A DNA stretch of 64,000 nucleotides from an uncultured Odoribacter sp. (lineage in GTDB: Bacteria > Bacteroidota > Bacteroidia > Bacteroidales > Marinifilaceae): contig CALUKE010000003.1 in NCBI GenBank assembly GCA_944321165.1, forward strand, positions 1-64,000, read 5' to 3'. Below, piece after piece: positions 16,860-25,003 of the stretch. A program made the position numbers and the translations under genes. The number at the start of each line of letters is the position of its first letter. The first letter of the stretch is position 1. The notes under the pieces were generated by a model that searched no databases, was not told the origin of the DNA, and was given only the letters and a program-made list of their open reading frames with translations.

Positions 16860-17384
16860 TTAACAAATGGTCAATCTAACGACCGTCGTATTTTTCATAA
16901 TCGGCAAAGCCAGCATCTCCTCCGGCTGTCCACCCTGCAAAAAAGTCAGAATGGCCCGGTTAAAAGCGCCATGCCCCACCGCCAATACCTTCTTGCCAGG
17001 ATATTTCACCTTCAAATAATTCACGAACTCCTCCGCACGATGATACAATTCTTCCATCGATTCCACACTGGGAGGCAGGTGCTTCCAATCCACATCTTCC
17101 AAACTTTCTCCGGTATATACCCCCCAATCCATCTCCCGCAACAGAGGAGTCGGTACCGGCATCAACCCATGAGCCTGGGCCACCACCCGGGCCGTATCAT
17201 AACTGCGGGTCAGATCACTGCAAACCACCACATCCAAAGGTTCTTCCTTCAACTGTTCACTCAAGGCCTCCGCCTGCTGCCATCCCAAGGGAGAGAGGGT
17301 GCCCGGCAATTGTCCCTGCAGGACATGCCGTTGATTCTCGAGCGTTTCTCCATGCCGGGTCAGCCATAAATCGATTTTTTTCAT
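16860..17384 (-). CDS. Histidine phosphatase family protein (possible second alpha-ribazole phosphatase)
   Basis: A 174-residue phosphoglycerate-mutase-fold phosphatase. The phospho-His motif is LTRHGETLEN at residues ~8-17. The second catalytic His is in VGHGAFNRAIL near residue 140, and the LSPLGWQQAEAL and VVCSDLTRSYDTA stretches are typical. It heads the operon that continues with the adenosyltransferase, cbiP, cobD and cbiB. A role in cobalamin synthesis such as alpha-ribazole-5'-phosphate hydrolysis is likely, but a separate cobC follows cobS at 19853. ATG 17384 is chosen because the alternative at 17396 coincides with the expected transcription start. Confidence 0.85.
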   Translation of the reverse strand: MKKIDLWLTRHGETLENQRHVLQGQLPGTLSPLGWQQAEALSEQLKEEPLDVVVCSDLTRSYDTARVVAQAHGLMPVPTPLLREMDWGVYTGESLEDVDWKHLPPSVESMEELYHRAEEFVNYLKVKYPGKKVLAVGHGAFNRAILTFLQGGQPEEMLALPIMKNTTVVRLTIC

Positions 17385-17451
17385 TTGCACAAACATTTCT
17401 ACAAAGGTACAATTAAAATGTCCTAAAGTGCAAATGTACCGATGTGCAAAT
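17383..17451. repeat. Three copies of GTGCAAAT in the divergent cobalamin promoter region
   Basis: GTGCAAAT occurs at 17428-17435 and 17444-17451 in direct orientation, 16 bases apart, and at 17383-17390 inverted, touching the start codon of the phosphatase gene. They flank both promoters of this divergent region (17385-17504). An operator is possible, but no regulator is known for it. Confidence 0.4.
17402..17409 (-). promoter_or_regulatory. -7 element of the phosphatase-cbiP-cobD-cbiB operon
   Basis: Minus-strand TACCTTTG is a full match to TAnnTTTG and predicts a start near 17395, eleven bases before ATG 17384. There is no riboswitch between it and the gene. Confidence 0.65.
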
Positions 17452-17478
17452 TATCATTCGAAATTTACAATTTATGCT

Positions 17479-17486
17479 TATCTTTA
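17479..17486 (+). promoter_or_regulatory. -7 element of the cobU-cobT-cobS-cobC operon
   Basis: TATCTTTA differs from TAnnTTTG only in the last base and lies 18 bases before ATG 17505, the same distance as at cbiA. Confidence 0.5.
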
Positions 17487-17504
17487 CGGACTCAATCGTT
17501 GAAC

Positions 17505-18020
17505 ATGGAGAAAAAAATCATACTGATCACCGGCGGACAACGTTCTGGGAAAAGCGGTTACGCCCAGCGTTTGGCCTTACAGCTATCCGAAAATCCCGTA
17601 TATTTAGCCACCTCGAGGGTTTGGGATGAAGAATTTCAGAAACGCATCGAAAGACATCAGCGGGACAGAGGGCCTCAATGGACCAACATCGAAGAAGAAA
17701 AGATGCTCAGCCAGCATTCCTTGGCAGGCCGGGTGATTGTCATCGACTGTGTTACTTTATGGAGTACGAACTTTTTCTTCGACAACGACTCGAATGCCGA
17801 GCAGGCATTGCTTGAATTGCAACAGGAATTCGACCGGTTTACCTCACAACAGGCCACCTTTATTTTCGTGACCAATGAGATCGGTCTGGGCGGTATCGCC
17901 GAAAATACCCTCCAACGGCGATTTACCGATTTACAGGGGTGGATCAACCAATACATCGCCGCCCGGGCAGACGAAGTGGTATGGATGGTTTCCGGCATCG
18001 GCGTAAAAATTAAAGGCTAA
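17505..18020 (+). CDS. cobU: Bifunctional adenosylcobinamide kinase / guanylyltransferase (CobU/CobP)
   Basis: A 171-residue cytoplasmic enzyme that phosphorylates adenosylcobinamide and then transfers GMP to it. The P-loop [10 protein letters not shown] is at residues 8-17. [25 protein letters not shown] carries the guanylylation-region His of the family, [10 protein letters not shown] is the Walker-B-like strand, and VTNEIGLGG follows. The length fits CobU. The start is ATG 17505, since longer in-frame starts would run through the promoter. First gene of a plus-strand operon with cobT 14 bases downstream. Confidence 0.95.
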   Translation: MEKKIILITGGQRSGKSGYAQRLALQLSENPVYLATSRVWDEEFQKRIERHQRDRGPQWTNIEEEKMLSQHSLAGRVIVIDCVTLWSTNFFFDNDSNAEQALLELQQEFDRFTSQQATFIFVTNEIGLGGIAENTLQRRFTDLQGWINQYIAARADEVVWMVSGIGVKIKG

Positions 18021-18034
18021 AAAACAAAAAAGAT

Positions 18035-19078
18035 ATGGCTATGAGAAAATTCAACATTCAGGCTCCGGACAAAAAAATTGTACCGGCTCTTCAAGATAAA
18101 ATCGACAATCTGACGAAACCGAAAGGATCACTGGGACGTTTGGAAGAACTGGCCGTCCAGATCGGCACGATTCAACAGACCCTTTCACCGATATTGAGGA
18201 CTCCGCAGAACATCGTATTCGCCGCCGATCACGGCATCGTAGTGGAAGGGGTCAGCTTTTCAGCACCGGAAGTAACTGCCCAGCAAATCTATAACTTTCT
18301 GGAAGGCGGAGGAGGCATCAACATGTTCGCGCGCCAGCATCATTTCATTCTGAAGGTCGTGGACTGCGGAATCAACGCTGATTTTGGCGATCTGCCCGGA
18401 CTGATCCACCGGAAAATCCGGAAAAGTACCAGCAACTACCTGCACGAGGCTGCCATGTCGCCGGCGGAAATGGAACAGGCAATCGAAATCGGGGCCGAGA
18501 TGGTCCGACTGGCCTACCAGGAAGGCACCAACATCATCAGTTTCGGAGAACTGGGTATGGCCAATACCTCGGCCTCTTCGATCTGGATGTCCTATTTCAC
18601 CGGCATCCCATTAAAAGCATGCGTCGGAGCCGGCAGCGGTCTGGACTCCCAGGGCATTGCCCATAAATACCAGGTATTACAGCAGGCCATGAACAACTAC
18701 CGGGGCAACGGAAGCACTACCGACATCCTTCGCTGGTTCGGCGGATTCGAGATGGTTGCAGCCGTCGGCGCCATGCTGCAGGCAGCCGAACTGAAAATGA
18801 CCGTCATCATCGATGGCTTTATCATGACCAACTGCATATTGGCCGCCAGCAAACTGTATCCGGAGGTGCTGGAATACTGCATATTCGGTCATCAGGGTGA
18901 CGAATCCGGACACCGGCTGGTACTGGAAGCCCTGCATGCCAAACCGCTCTTGCATTTAAACCTGCGACTGGGAGAAGGTACCGGAGCCATCTGTGCCTAC
19001 CCGATCATCGAATCGGCCATCCACATGATCAACGAAATGCGCAGTTTCAAAGAGGCGGCTGTCACCAAATACTTTTAG
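18035..19078 (+). CDS. cobT: Nicotinate-nucleotide--dimethylbenzimidazole phosphoribosyltransferase (CobT)
   Basis: A 347-residue enzyme that makes alpha-ribazole phosphate from nicotinate mononucleotide and a lower-ligand base. Family motifs: [17 protein letters not shown] (residues ~24-40), [37 protein letters not shown], and the C-terminal [15 protein letters not shown], which holds the catalytic Glu near residue 315. Two ATGs six bases apart (18035 and 18041) are possible. It follows cobU and precedes cobS by 13 bases, so the whole nucleotide-loop pathway is in one operon. Confidence 0.97.
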   Translation: MAMRKFNIQAPDKKIVPALQDKIDNLTKPKGSLGRLEELAVQIGTIQQTLSPILRTPQNIVFAADHGIVVEGVSFSAPEVTAQQIYNFLEGGGGINMFARQHHFILKVVDCGINADFGDLPGLIHRKIRKSTSNYLHEAAMSPAEMEQAIEIGAEMVRLAYQEGTNIISFGELGMANTSASSIWMSYFTGIPLKACVGAGSGLDSQGIAHKYQVLQQAMNNYRGNGSTTDILRWFGGFEMVAAVGAMLQAAELKMTVIIDGFIMTNCILAASKLYPEVLEYCIFGHQGDESGHRLVLEALHAKPLLHLNLRLGEGTGAICAYPIIESAIHMINEMRSFKEAAVTKYF

Positions 19079-19091
19079 GAGCATCCATATC

Positions 19092-19856
19092 ATGTCATAT
19101 ACCCACATCATAAAAAGTCTCTCAGCAGCCGTCATGCTCTTCACGCGTATTCCCCTGTGGCGTTGCGTACGGGTTGACAAGGAGCACTATGCCGATGCGC
19201 TGCTGTATTGGCCACTGATCGGCTTTCTAACAGGAGTGACTACCTGGATCGTATTCTGGACGATGTCCGAGATACTTCCCCTGCTTCCCGCCTGTGTCCT
19301 GGCCGTATTGGCCCGTCTGTTGCTGACAGGTGCCCTGCACGAAGACGGACTGGCAGATTTCTTCGACGGTTTCGGAGGTGGACGGGATAAAAACAGCATC
19401 CTGCGGATCATGAAAGACTCGCACATCGGTACCTACGGCATCCTCGGCCTGATTGCCTATTTTCTCCTTTATGTATCCATCCTCCATTCTTTTTATACTT
19501 CGCATCTGGCAGGGATCATCATTGGGGCAGATGTCTGTTCAAAACTATGCACTGCTGTCATGATCAACTCCCTACCCTATGCCCGCAGTGAAGAAGAAAG
19601 CAAAGTAAAAGTCCTCTACCGTCAAATTCATCTCTATGAATTTGCCATCGTGGCCGTTTTTTGCTTTGCCGTTCTCTGGCTGCTGCAGACGCCTTTCCTC
19701 GCACTCATTCCCTCCTTGCTGATCATCATCGGCATGCGCCAGTACCTCCGTTACAAGATCGGAGGATATACCGGGGACTGTTGCGGGGCCACCGTGCTGA
19801 TGGCTGAACTGTTTTTTTACCTCGGCGCCCTGTTTCTTGACACCAATTTCCTATGA
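19092..19856 (+). CDS. cobS: Adenosylcobinamide-GDP ribazoletransferase (cobalamin synthase, CobS)
   Basis: A 254-residue polytopic inner-membrane enzyme that joins adenosylcobinamide-GDP to alpha-ribazole (phosphate). It opens with FTRIPLW and has the acidic metal site ALHEDGLADFFDGFGGG near residues 76-92, SHIGTYGILGLI, and GYTGDCCGATVLMAELF near the C-terminus. Multiple hydrophobic helices are evident. The stop overlaps the cobC start as ATGA, which indicates translational coupling. Confidence 0.96.
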   Translation: MSYTHIIKSLSAAVMLFTRIPLWRCVRVDKEHYADALLYWPLIGFLTGVTTWIVFWTMSEILPLLPACVLAVLARLLLTGALHEDGLADFFDGFGGGRDKNSILRIMKDSHIGTYGILGLIAYFLLYVSILHSFYTSHLAGIIIGADVCSKLCTAVMINSLPYARSEEESKVKVLYRQIHLYEFAIVAVFCFAVLWLLQTPFLALIPSLLIIIGMRQYLRYKIGGYTGDCCGATVLMAELFFYLGALFLDTNFL

Positions 19857-20380
19857 AAATCATCTTTATCCGACACACCCGGGTTGCCGTAGAAAACGGC
19901 ATCTGCTACGGCTGGACCGACGTCGGTCTGGCTCCCACTTTCGAAATCGAAGCGGAACAGGTTCGAAACACTCTTGGCAGCGAGACATTCGACGCCGTTT
20001 ATTGCAGTCCCCTGTCCCGTTGTCGGCAACTGGCCGCCTACTGTCATTTCCCCCATCCCATCCTGGACAACCGTCTGAAAGAACTCCACTTCGGACGCTG
20101 GGAAATGAAAAAATGGGACGAGATCACCGACCCACTTCTCGAAGCATGGTATAACGACTGGATCCATCTTCCGGCAGGAGGAGCCGAAAGCTATGAAGAT
20201 CAATGCCGCCGGGTAGCAGAATTCCTGGACGAACTGCGTCACCGCGATTATTCGAAAGTCTGTGTCTTCACCCACCGGGGCGTCATTGCCTGTGCCATGA
20301 TCTATGCCGGTCTCTGCGCCATGGAAGACTCCTTCAGCCAGGAGATCGACTACGGAAGCAAAACGGAGATCGTTATTTGA
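19853..20380 (+). CDS. cobC: Alpha-ribazole phosphatase (CobC)
   Basis: A 175-residue histidine phosphatase that removes phosphate from alpha-ribazole 5'-phosphate or adenosylcobalamin 5'-phosphate. The motif FIRHTRVAVENGICYGWTD is at residues ~4-22, with Thr after RH as is common in CobC. YCSPLSRCRQLA and LKELHFGRWE follow, and the second His is in VFTHRGVIACA near residue 140. It ends the cobU-T-S-C operon; a strong hairpin follows. Confidence 0.93.
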   Translation: MKIIFIRHTRVAVENGICYGWTDVGLAPTFEIEAEQVRNTLGSETFDAVYCSPLSRCRQLAAYCHFPHPILDNRLKELHFGRWEMKKWDEITDPLLEAWYNDWIHLPAGGAESYEDQCRRVAEFLDELRHRDYSKVCVFTHRGVIACAMIYAGLCAMEDSFSQEIDYGSKTEIVI

Positions 20381-20391
20381 AAAACAACACC

Positions 20392-20436
20392 GCCGACACC
20401 CCGGCAGAACCGTTTTGGCAGTTCCCCAGTGTCGGC
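20392..20436. terminator. Bidirectional terminator between cobC and the TlpA-type gene
   Basis: GCCGACAC (20392-20399) pairs with GTGTCGGC (20429-20436). A T-run (20442-20446) follows on the plus strand and a TTGTTTTT run follows on the minus strand. It separates the convergent cobC and 20449 genes. Confidence 0.7.
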
Positions 20437-20448
20437 AGGCATTTTTAA

Positions 20449-21531
20449 TTACAAATTACCGTTCGACAATCGTTTTTCATGAAACATCTCTCTCACTTTT
20501 AATTCTACCATTTCTCCCGTAAACAGATTATCCGCCAAGATACGCCCATTGCCATCTACCAGCACCATATATGGGATGCCTCTAAGAATGTTATATTTCT
20601 CAACCGCTTCCGATCCCCATCCTTTCAAATCGGACACCTGTGTCCAGGTCATACCGTCTTCCTTGATGGCCTTTTTCCATTTTTCCGCATCTTCATCCAA
20701 AGAAACGCCCAGGATATCGAATCCTTGCTCGTGCAATTCCTCGTATAAAGCTTTCAGAGTCTTTCCCGTTTTCCGACAAGGTCCACACCAGGATGCCCAA
20801 AAATCAAGCAACACCAATTTTTTCCCTTTCAAGAATTCCGACAAAGTAATCATATTCCCATCGGGAGTGGGCAAGGAGAAATCCGGGGCCATTCTATCCG
20901 TGAAGAAATTTTTCAAATAATTGTCATAACACTCCTGCAAACGCTTCCCGGGTGCGGAATTTCTCAATTCCGGAGAAATTTTTTCCAGACAAGTTTTAAT
21001 TTTATCTTCTAATCCCAAGGAGAAAATGGTTTCTCCATACTTGTATAAAGCGTGAAGCGATGCCATGTCACACCGATCAGCAATTGCAAGCAATTTATTT
21101 CGGAAATTCATGTCTTCCGATATATCCACCTGCTCAAAAATCACACCATAATTAAGATCCCGCATCAAGGAATCCGTTTGATTCCCACGAACCGAACAAT
21201 TGATAAAATTCGTATTGAAGGCAAAAGTTGTCTCTTTTTCCAACTTTATATAGGTGTCACAATCATCCAAGTAAAACAGCACGCATTCCGGTTCTCCCTT
21301 TTCGCTCGTCCGCATAAGCACGTATTCATCCGGTTCAATATTGGTCAAATCGAATTCAAATTTTCCGTTATCGACAACAGCCATTCCCACGGTATCATCA
21401 AAAACCAGATAAAGCCTTTCTCCGTCTTTCATACTTGCACATTCTCCACGAAGTCTCATTCTTTCGGGTTGGGTACAAGCTACTATTGCACAAGACAATA
21501 ACACCAACAAGAAATAATATTTTCTCATCAT
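20449..21531 (-). CDS. TlpA-family thiol-disulfide lipoprotein with DUF4369-like N-terminus
   Basis: A 360-residue predicted lipoprotein (lipobox ending at Cys19, AIVAC). Residues ~25-110 look like the beta-rich DUF4369 domain common in Bacteroidota. After a helical linker, an AhpC/TSA-TlpA thioredoxin domain runs from ~215 to the end, with the redox motif WCGPC at 248-252 and a cis-Pro region RGIPYMVLVD near residue 327. It likely reduces disulfides or cytochrome-type thiols at the periplasmic face. It is the last gene of the ECF sigma/SusC locus, 43 bases after another TlpA-like gene, which links it to whatever that system imports. Substrate unknown. Confidence 0.88.
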   Translation of the reverse strand: MMRKYYFLLVLLSCAIVACTQPERMRLRGECASMKDGERLYLVFDDTVGMAVVDNGKFEFDLTNIEPDEYVLMRTSEKGEPECVLFYLDDCDTYIKLEKETTFAFNTNFINCSVRGNQTDSLMRDLNYGVIFEQVDISEDMNFRNKLLAIADRCDMASLHALYKYGETIFSLGLEDKIKTCLEKISPELRNSAPGKRLQECYDNYLKNFFTDRMAPDFSLPTPDGNMITLSEFLKGKKLVLLDFWASWCGPCRKTGKTLKALYEELHEQGFDILGVSLDEDAEKWKKAIKEDGMTWTQVSDLKGWGSEAVEKYNILRGIPYMVLVDGNGRILADNLFTGEMVELKVREMFHEKRLSNGNL

Positions 21532-21574
21532 ATACTAATCATTAATTATTTGGTTATAAAATAATAAAACCGTT

Positions 21575-22690
21575 TCACTTATACGATTCCAATAATTTCT
21601 CTATCCGAGCCTTGTCCTCTATATTATTCCCACTCTCGTTAACTCTCAAAAGAGCTTCCTTCAACAAACCGATCCCAGAACGTCGATAAGATTCCGCGTA
21701 TCGGATACGCAATAGCCCAGCTTTCTCGAAATATATAAAATTATCAACATCAGCATCTATACAAATACCCATGGCATATATCCCGTTCTTCAGAATTTCC
21801 AATTCACCTCTTCCCGAATTGTAAACCGCCTCCCCTATAGCCTTCATGATTTCAACATACTCCCGGGAGGGTTTCCAATTATAGGCATTTTCTTCGGATT
21901 TATCCTGTTCGTATTTTTTCTGCAACTCTTTGAAATAAGTCACCGCTTTGTCAAAAGCCCCGACATTCAACATGCAAATATAGCGATACGCGGAACTCTC
22001 CGCCATATCCGGCATCATTTCCAACAAATAAAGTGCTTTCAGGTATTCTTTTTGTTCCATGAATCGTTTCACGTTTTCCAGGTTTGCCTGAATATTCTGT
22101 TCCGGCACCGTTTTTAATATCCAGATAGCCGTAGTAATTGCTTCTGCCACATCTGAAGTCCAAGCATCCCAACGCCCACACACGACACCTCGCACATCGA
22201 GCAAGAAGGCGGAAGGATGTCCACCCCGTAAAAAATCGCAACACGCATCTGCCGCCTTCCCATACACGGCCGGATAAGTCGATATATTTTCCGCCCACCA
22301 CTTTTTAGCCTTAAAACCCTTGTCTACCATTTTCTCGTGCGCATCCACGCCTATTACCTGAACCCCCTCGTATACGGATGGATTTTTTTGTATCATCGTA
22401 TCGATATCACATGAAAGAATACGACAACCTTCACACCAGGTCGCCCAGAAATTCAACAAGACAAATTTTCCTTTCAACGCTTCATTATTCAATGCTTTAT
22501 CAAAATGATATTCCGGGATGACTTCTCCCACCTGCTTAATCATTTTATAATCATCATTCATATCCGCATACCCCCAAGACCAATTCGAAACATATTTTTC
22601 CATGAAACGATAATAGGCATCATAATCTTGGGCACTCAGGTTTTCCATCATCAAGATGGAACTTATTAATATAAAAGTTATTTTTTTCAT
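21575..22690 (-). CDS. Thioredoxin-fold periplasmic protein with CEGC motif
   Basis: A 371-residue protein with a signal peptide (cleavage near residue 20, NLSA-Q). A short thioredoxin-like domain follows at once: LLNFWATWCEGCR puts the CxxC at residues 86-89, with Glu-Gly between the cysteines rather than the usual Gly-Pro. The Pro in GGHPSAFLLDVRG is the expected cis-Pro region. From about residue 190 the protein is alpha-helical and TPR-like (repeated Tyr/Leu helices), with no family I recognise. It lies between the PKD-like lipoprotein and the lipoprotein TlpA, on the same strand. Confidence 0.8.
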   Translation of the reverse strand: MKKITFILISSILMMENLSAQDYDAYYRFMEKYVSNWSWGYADMNDDYKMIKQVGEVIPEYHFDKALNNEALKGKFVLLNFWATWCEGCRILSCDIDTMIQKNPSVYEGVQVIGVDAHEKMVDKGFKAKKWWAENISTYPAVYGKAADACCDFLRGGHPSAFLLDVRGVVCGRWDAWTSDVAEAITTAIWILKTVPEQNIQANLENVKRFMEQKEYLKALYLLEMMPDMAESSAYRYICMLNVGAFDKAVTYFKELQKKYEQDKSEENAYNWKPSREYVEIMKAIGEAVYNSGRGELEILKNGIYAMGICIDADVDNFIYFEKAGLLRIRYAESYRRSGIGLLKEALLRVNESGNNIEDKARIEKLLESYK

Positions 22691-22717
22691 TACTATCTGA
22701 TTTTCTATTTATGTTTA

Positions 22718-24271
22718 TCAAATTCCTTTTATGTTCGCATCATAAATTTTGTCAAATCCCTCGTAAGTCGCCATTTCTCTCACTAAACCGGTCATCTCGT
22801 CCAAATGCAAGACATACAGACGACCTTCCCCGTTCGAGTAAGTACCGACCAGCAAGATTTTGTTATAATTGTAGTAGCTAAAAGGAGAACCTTCTCCATA
22901 ATCTTCTAACTGACAAGGTTTAAGAATCTTCATCATGGTAATTTCGCCCTCGATATTCACCAGACTACCGTCCATCATTTTTAAAGGTTCAGCAGAAGAA
23001 AGGACTCCATTTCCCGCACTGTAACGATAAGCCTTTGAAGCGGTAGCATAATAACACATGTTCATTTGATTGTCCCCGAAAGCGTAAAAAAGCGACTGGT
23101 TGAAATCCGGCAATGTAGACAATTCATACCGGGCAATAGGCATCTTATCCGTTTCCGATGTATTCAGATTTAATTCCGCCAAGAAATAGCTGCCATCATC
23201 CTGACGCATCACGGCCATGTGTGAGGTTCTTCCCCCTTTATCCCAATAAACAAGGTCAGCATTCATATTTCCCAAATCGAAAACCGCACCGGGAGAACTT
23301 AAGGTTGTCGCGTAATAACTACCGGCATAATCATCCGACCAGGTGATGAAGCTCCGGCTCTTTTCTTCAAATCCCATGTATTCAACGGGGTATGAATCTT
23401 CCACGCTCATCACGAAAGGAGAGAGTTCGTAAGTCTCCGGTAACCCGGACCTCAGAGGAGCAACATAAAACTTATCCCAGTAAACACTTTTACAAAGATA
23501 AAAATCTCCTCCCCGTATCGCCAATTCGCTATATTCATCTACCCCAAAACGTTCGATGTTCCCTTGGGCAATATCCCCGTAAAACAATTTTTCCCCTTCA
23601 CCCTCGTAAGTCAAATCGGAATATCCTGCCAACGTACATCCCTCAGTCGTGATCACGGCTACATAACACCTCTCCGGGGTATAACTTATCGTATTAGCAG
23701 TCAACAGGTGAATAATTTGCATCCCTTCGCCCGCTATTTTGTCATTGTTTTTTTCCGAATACCAGTGGGGAGTATTCTGTACTTCGACACTTCCCTCGTT
23801 TATCAAAAACTCGGGAGCCACGAGTAATCCCACGTCACACTGGCCTTCCAGCCCGTGCAACACCAGCAAACCGGTGACACCGCTTACCCGCACGTTTAAT
23901 TGCTCGGAATACATTTCTCGCCCCGTGCTTTCCTGTTTCACCACTAAACGCAAAGTATAATTACCCGGACCAGCGATATATTCATTGGTCTGGAAACAAT
24001 ACTCCGCGGGAATTCCTTTCGCAATAGTCTGGAATTTATCCGAAAAAATCTGCCATTCGTATCTCAAATCAGCGGTATCAATCGTGGTTTCTACCGTTGC
24101 GGTCAACGGTAACGTTTGTCCCAGTTGAACATCATAGGATGTAGCCGGGAACTGAATGGTCACCGTTCCCAAATCCGTGTAATCATAATTTCCCTTGTCC
24201 TCGTAACAGCCGACCAGCCCATTCGCGCACAAGAAGGAAAACAATAGTAATAAACATGTATACTGTTTCAT
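22718..24271 (-). CDS. PKD-like family SusC/SusD-associated surface lipoprotein
   Basis: A 517-residue predicted lipoprotein (lipobox Cys22 in GLVGC). The N-terminal ~130 residues are beta-sandwich repeats of the PKD/Ig type (QFPATSYDVQLGQTLPLTATVE, LRYEWQIF). The rest is beta-rich with regular Tyr/Gly/Asp strands, possibly a propeller-like fold (LLVLHGLEGQCDVGLL). Such proteins regularly follow SusD and a DUF4843 protein in Odoribacteraceae and Bacteroides loci and are thought to sit on the cell surface as ligand-binding accessories. No catalytic motif is visible. The ligand is unknown. Confidence 0.8.
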   Translation of the reverse strand: MKQYTCLLLLFSFLCANGLVGCYEDKGNYDYTDLGTVTIQFPATSYDVQLGQTLPLTATVETTIDTADLRYEWQIFSDKFQTIAKGIPAEYCFQTNEYIAGPGNYTLRLVVKQESTGREMYSEQLNVRVSGVTGLLVLHGLEGQCDVGLLVAPEFLINEGSVEVQNTPHWYSEKNNDKIAGEGMQIIHLLTANTISYTPERCYVAVITTEGCTLAGYSDLTYEGEGEKLFYGDIAQGNIERFGVDEYSELAIRGGDFYLCKSVYWDKFYVAPLRSGLPETYELSPFVMSVEDSYPVEYMGFEEKSRSFITWSDDYAGSYYATTLSSPGAVFDLGNMNADLVYWDKGGRTSHMAVMRQDDGSYFLAELNLNTSETDKMPIARYELSTLPDFNQSLFYAFGDNQMNMCYYATASKAYRYSAGNGVLSSAEPLKMMDGSLVNIEGEITMMKILKPCQLEDYGEGSPFSYYNYNKILLVGTYSNGEGRLYVLHLDEMTGLVREMATYEGFDKIYDANIKGI

Positions 24272-24290
24272 AGTCTATTCATTTTATATA

Positions 24291-24989
24291 TCAAAGCCAT
24301 TCATAATAGTCTCCCCATACCACATCGGGATAATTCTCTGCCACGTAAGTCTTAAACTTATATACCCGATAGGTATATTCCACAGTATAATCATTCGGGT
24401 ATAATGTCATCAAAACTTCAGTATCAAACGGGTAATAATCCGTCGTTCCAAAAACATCATAGATTATTTGCATTTTTAACTCGCTGAAACTCCCCAAATA
24501 ATCCTGATTCCATCCTTCCCTCCACCAGGAAGGTTCCTCAATCCGGTCATACAGAGTCAAAGTATGTACCAGGTAATCCTTGTCACCCGCCAACAAATCT
24601 TTTGAAGATTCTATCTGAAAACTTAACGTGTCTCTCTCCTGTTCCAGATTTGCCGTCCGATATAATTTCAATCTTAGCCAAGCGGTATCAGCGTCCGCCT
24701 CCAATTCAATCGGTTCCAACATCTCGTAGCGGGTCTGTTTATTACCAACTTCTCGTATCACCCGGACTGAGATTTCCCGGGCCCGGGGAGCATAATCTCC
24801 TTCTAACACCATCGGAATCTCCAAAATGGTCTCATCTTCCTCGATATAGGCAAAAGTAAAACGCGTAGTATCCGCAGATTTCATGAAACGGATAGCCCCC
24901 ATGTTATCCCAAGTTCCGACCTCGGACTTATGGCAAGCACATAATCCCAACAAGCAACCAAGCAGTAATAATATGTTTCTTTTTTTCAT
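24291..24989 (-). CDS. DUF4843 domain lipoprotein
   Basis: A 232-residue predicted lipoprotein (lipobox LCAC, Cys19) with the DUF4843 pattern: an early IRFMKSADTTRFTFAY, a beta-rich core with VRVIREVGNKQTRYE, and a Trp-rich C-terminal part (PSWWREGWNQDYLGSFSELK). The family has no assigned reaction and is found almost only next to SusC/SusD pairs with PKD-like lipoproteins, as here. It lies 14 bases after SusD and 19 bases before the PKD-like gene, so it is cotranscribed. Confidence 0.82.
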   Translation of the reverse strand: MKKRNILLLLGCLLGLCACHKSEVGTWDNMGAIRFMKSADTTRFTFAYIEEDETILEIPMVLEGDYAPRAREISVRVIREVGNKQTRYEMLEPIELEADADTAWLRLKLYRTANLEQERDTLSFQIESSKDLLAGDKDYLVHTLTLYDRIEEPSWWREGWNQDYLGSFSELKMQIIYDVFGTTDYYPFDTEVLMTLYPNDYTVEYTYRVYKFKTYVAENYPDVVWGDYYEWL

Positions 24990-25003
24990 AACGTTCCTAT
25001 TTT

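Noticed and set aside
17383..17451. Short repeats considered as a CRISPR-like array
   Set aside because: There are only three 8-base copies, one inverted, with unequal spacing and no cas genes.
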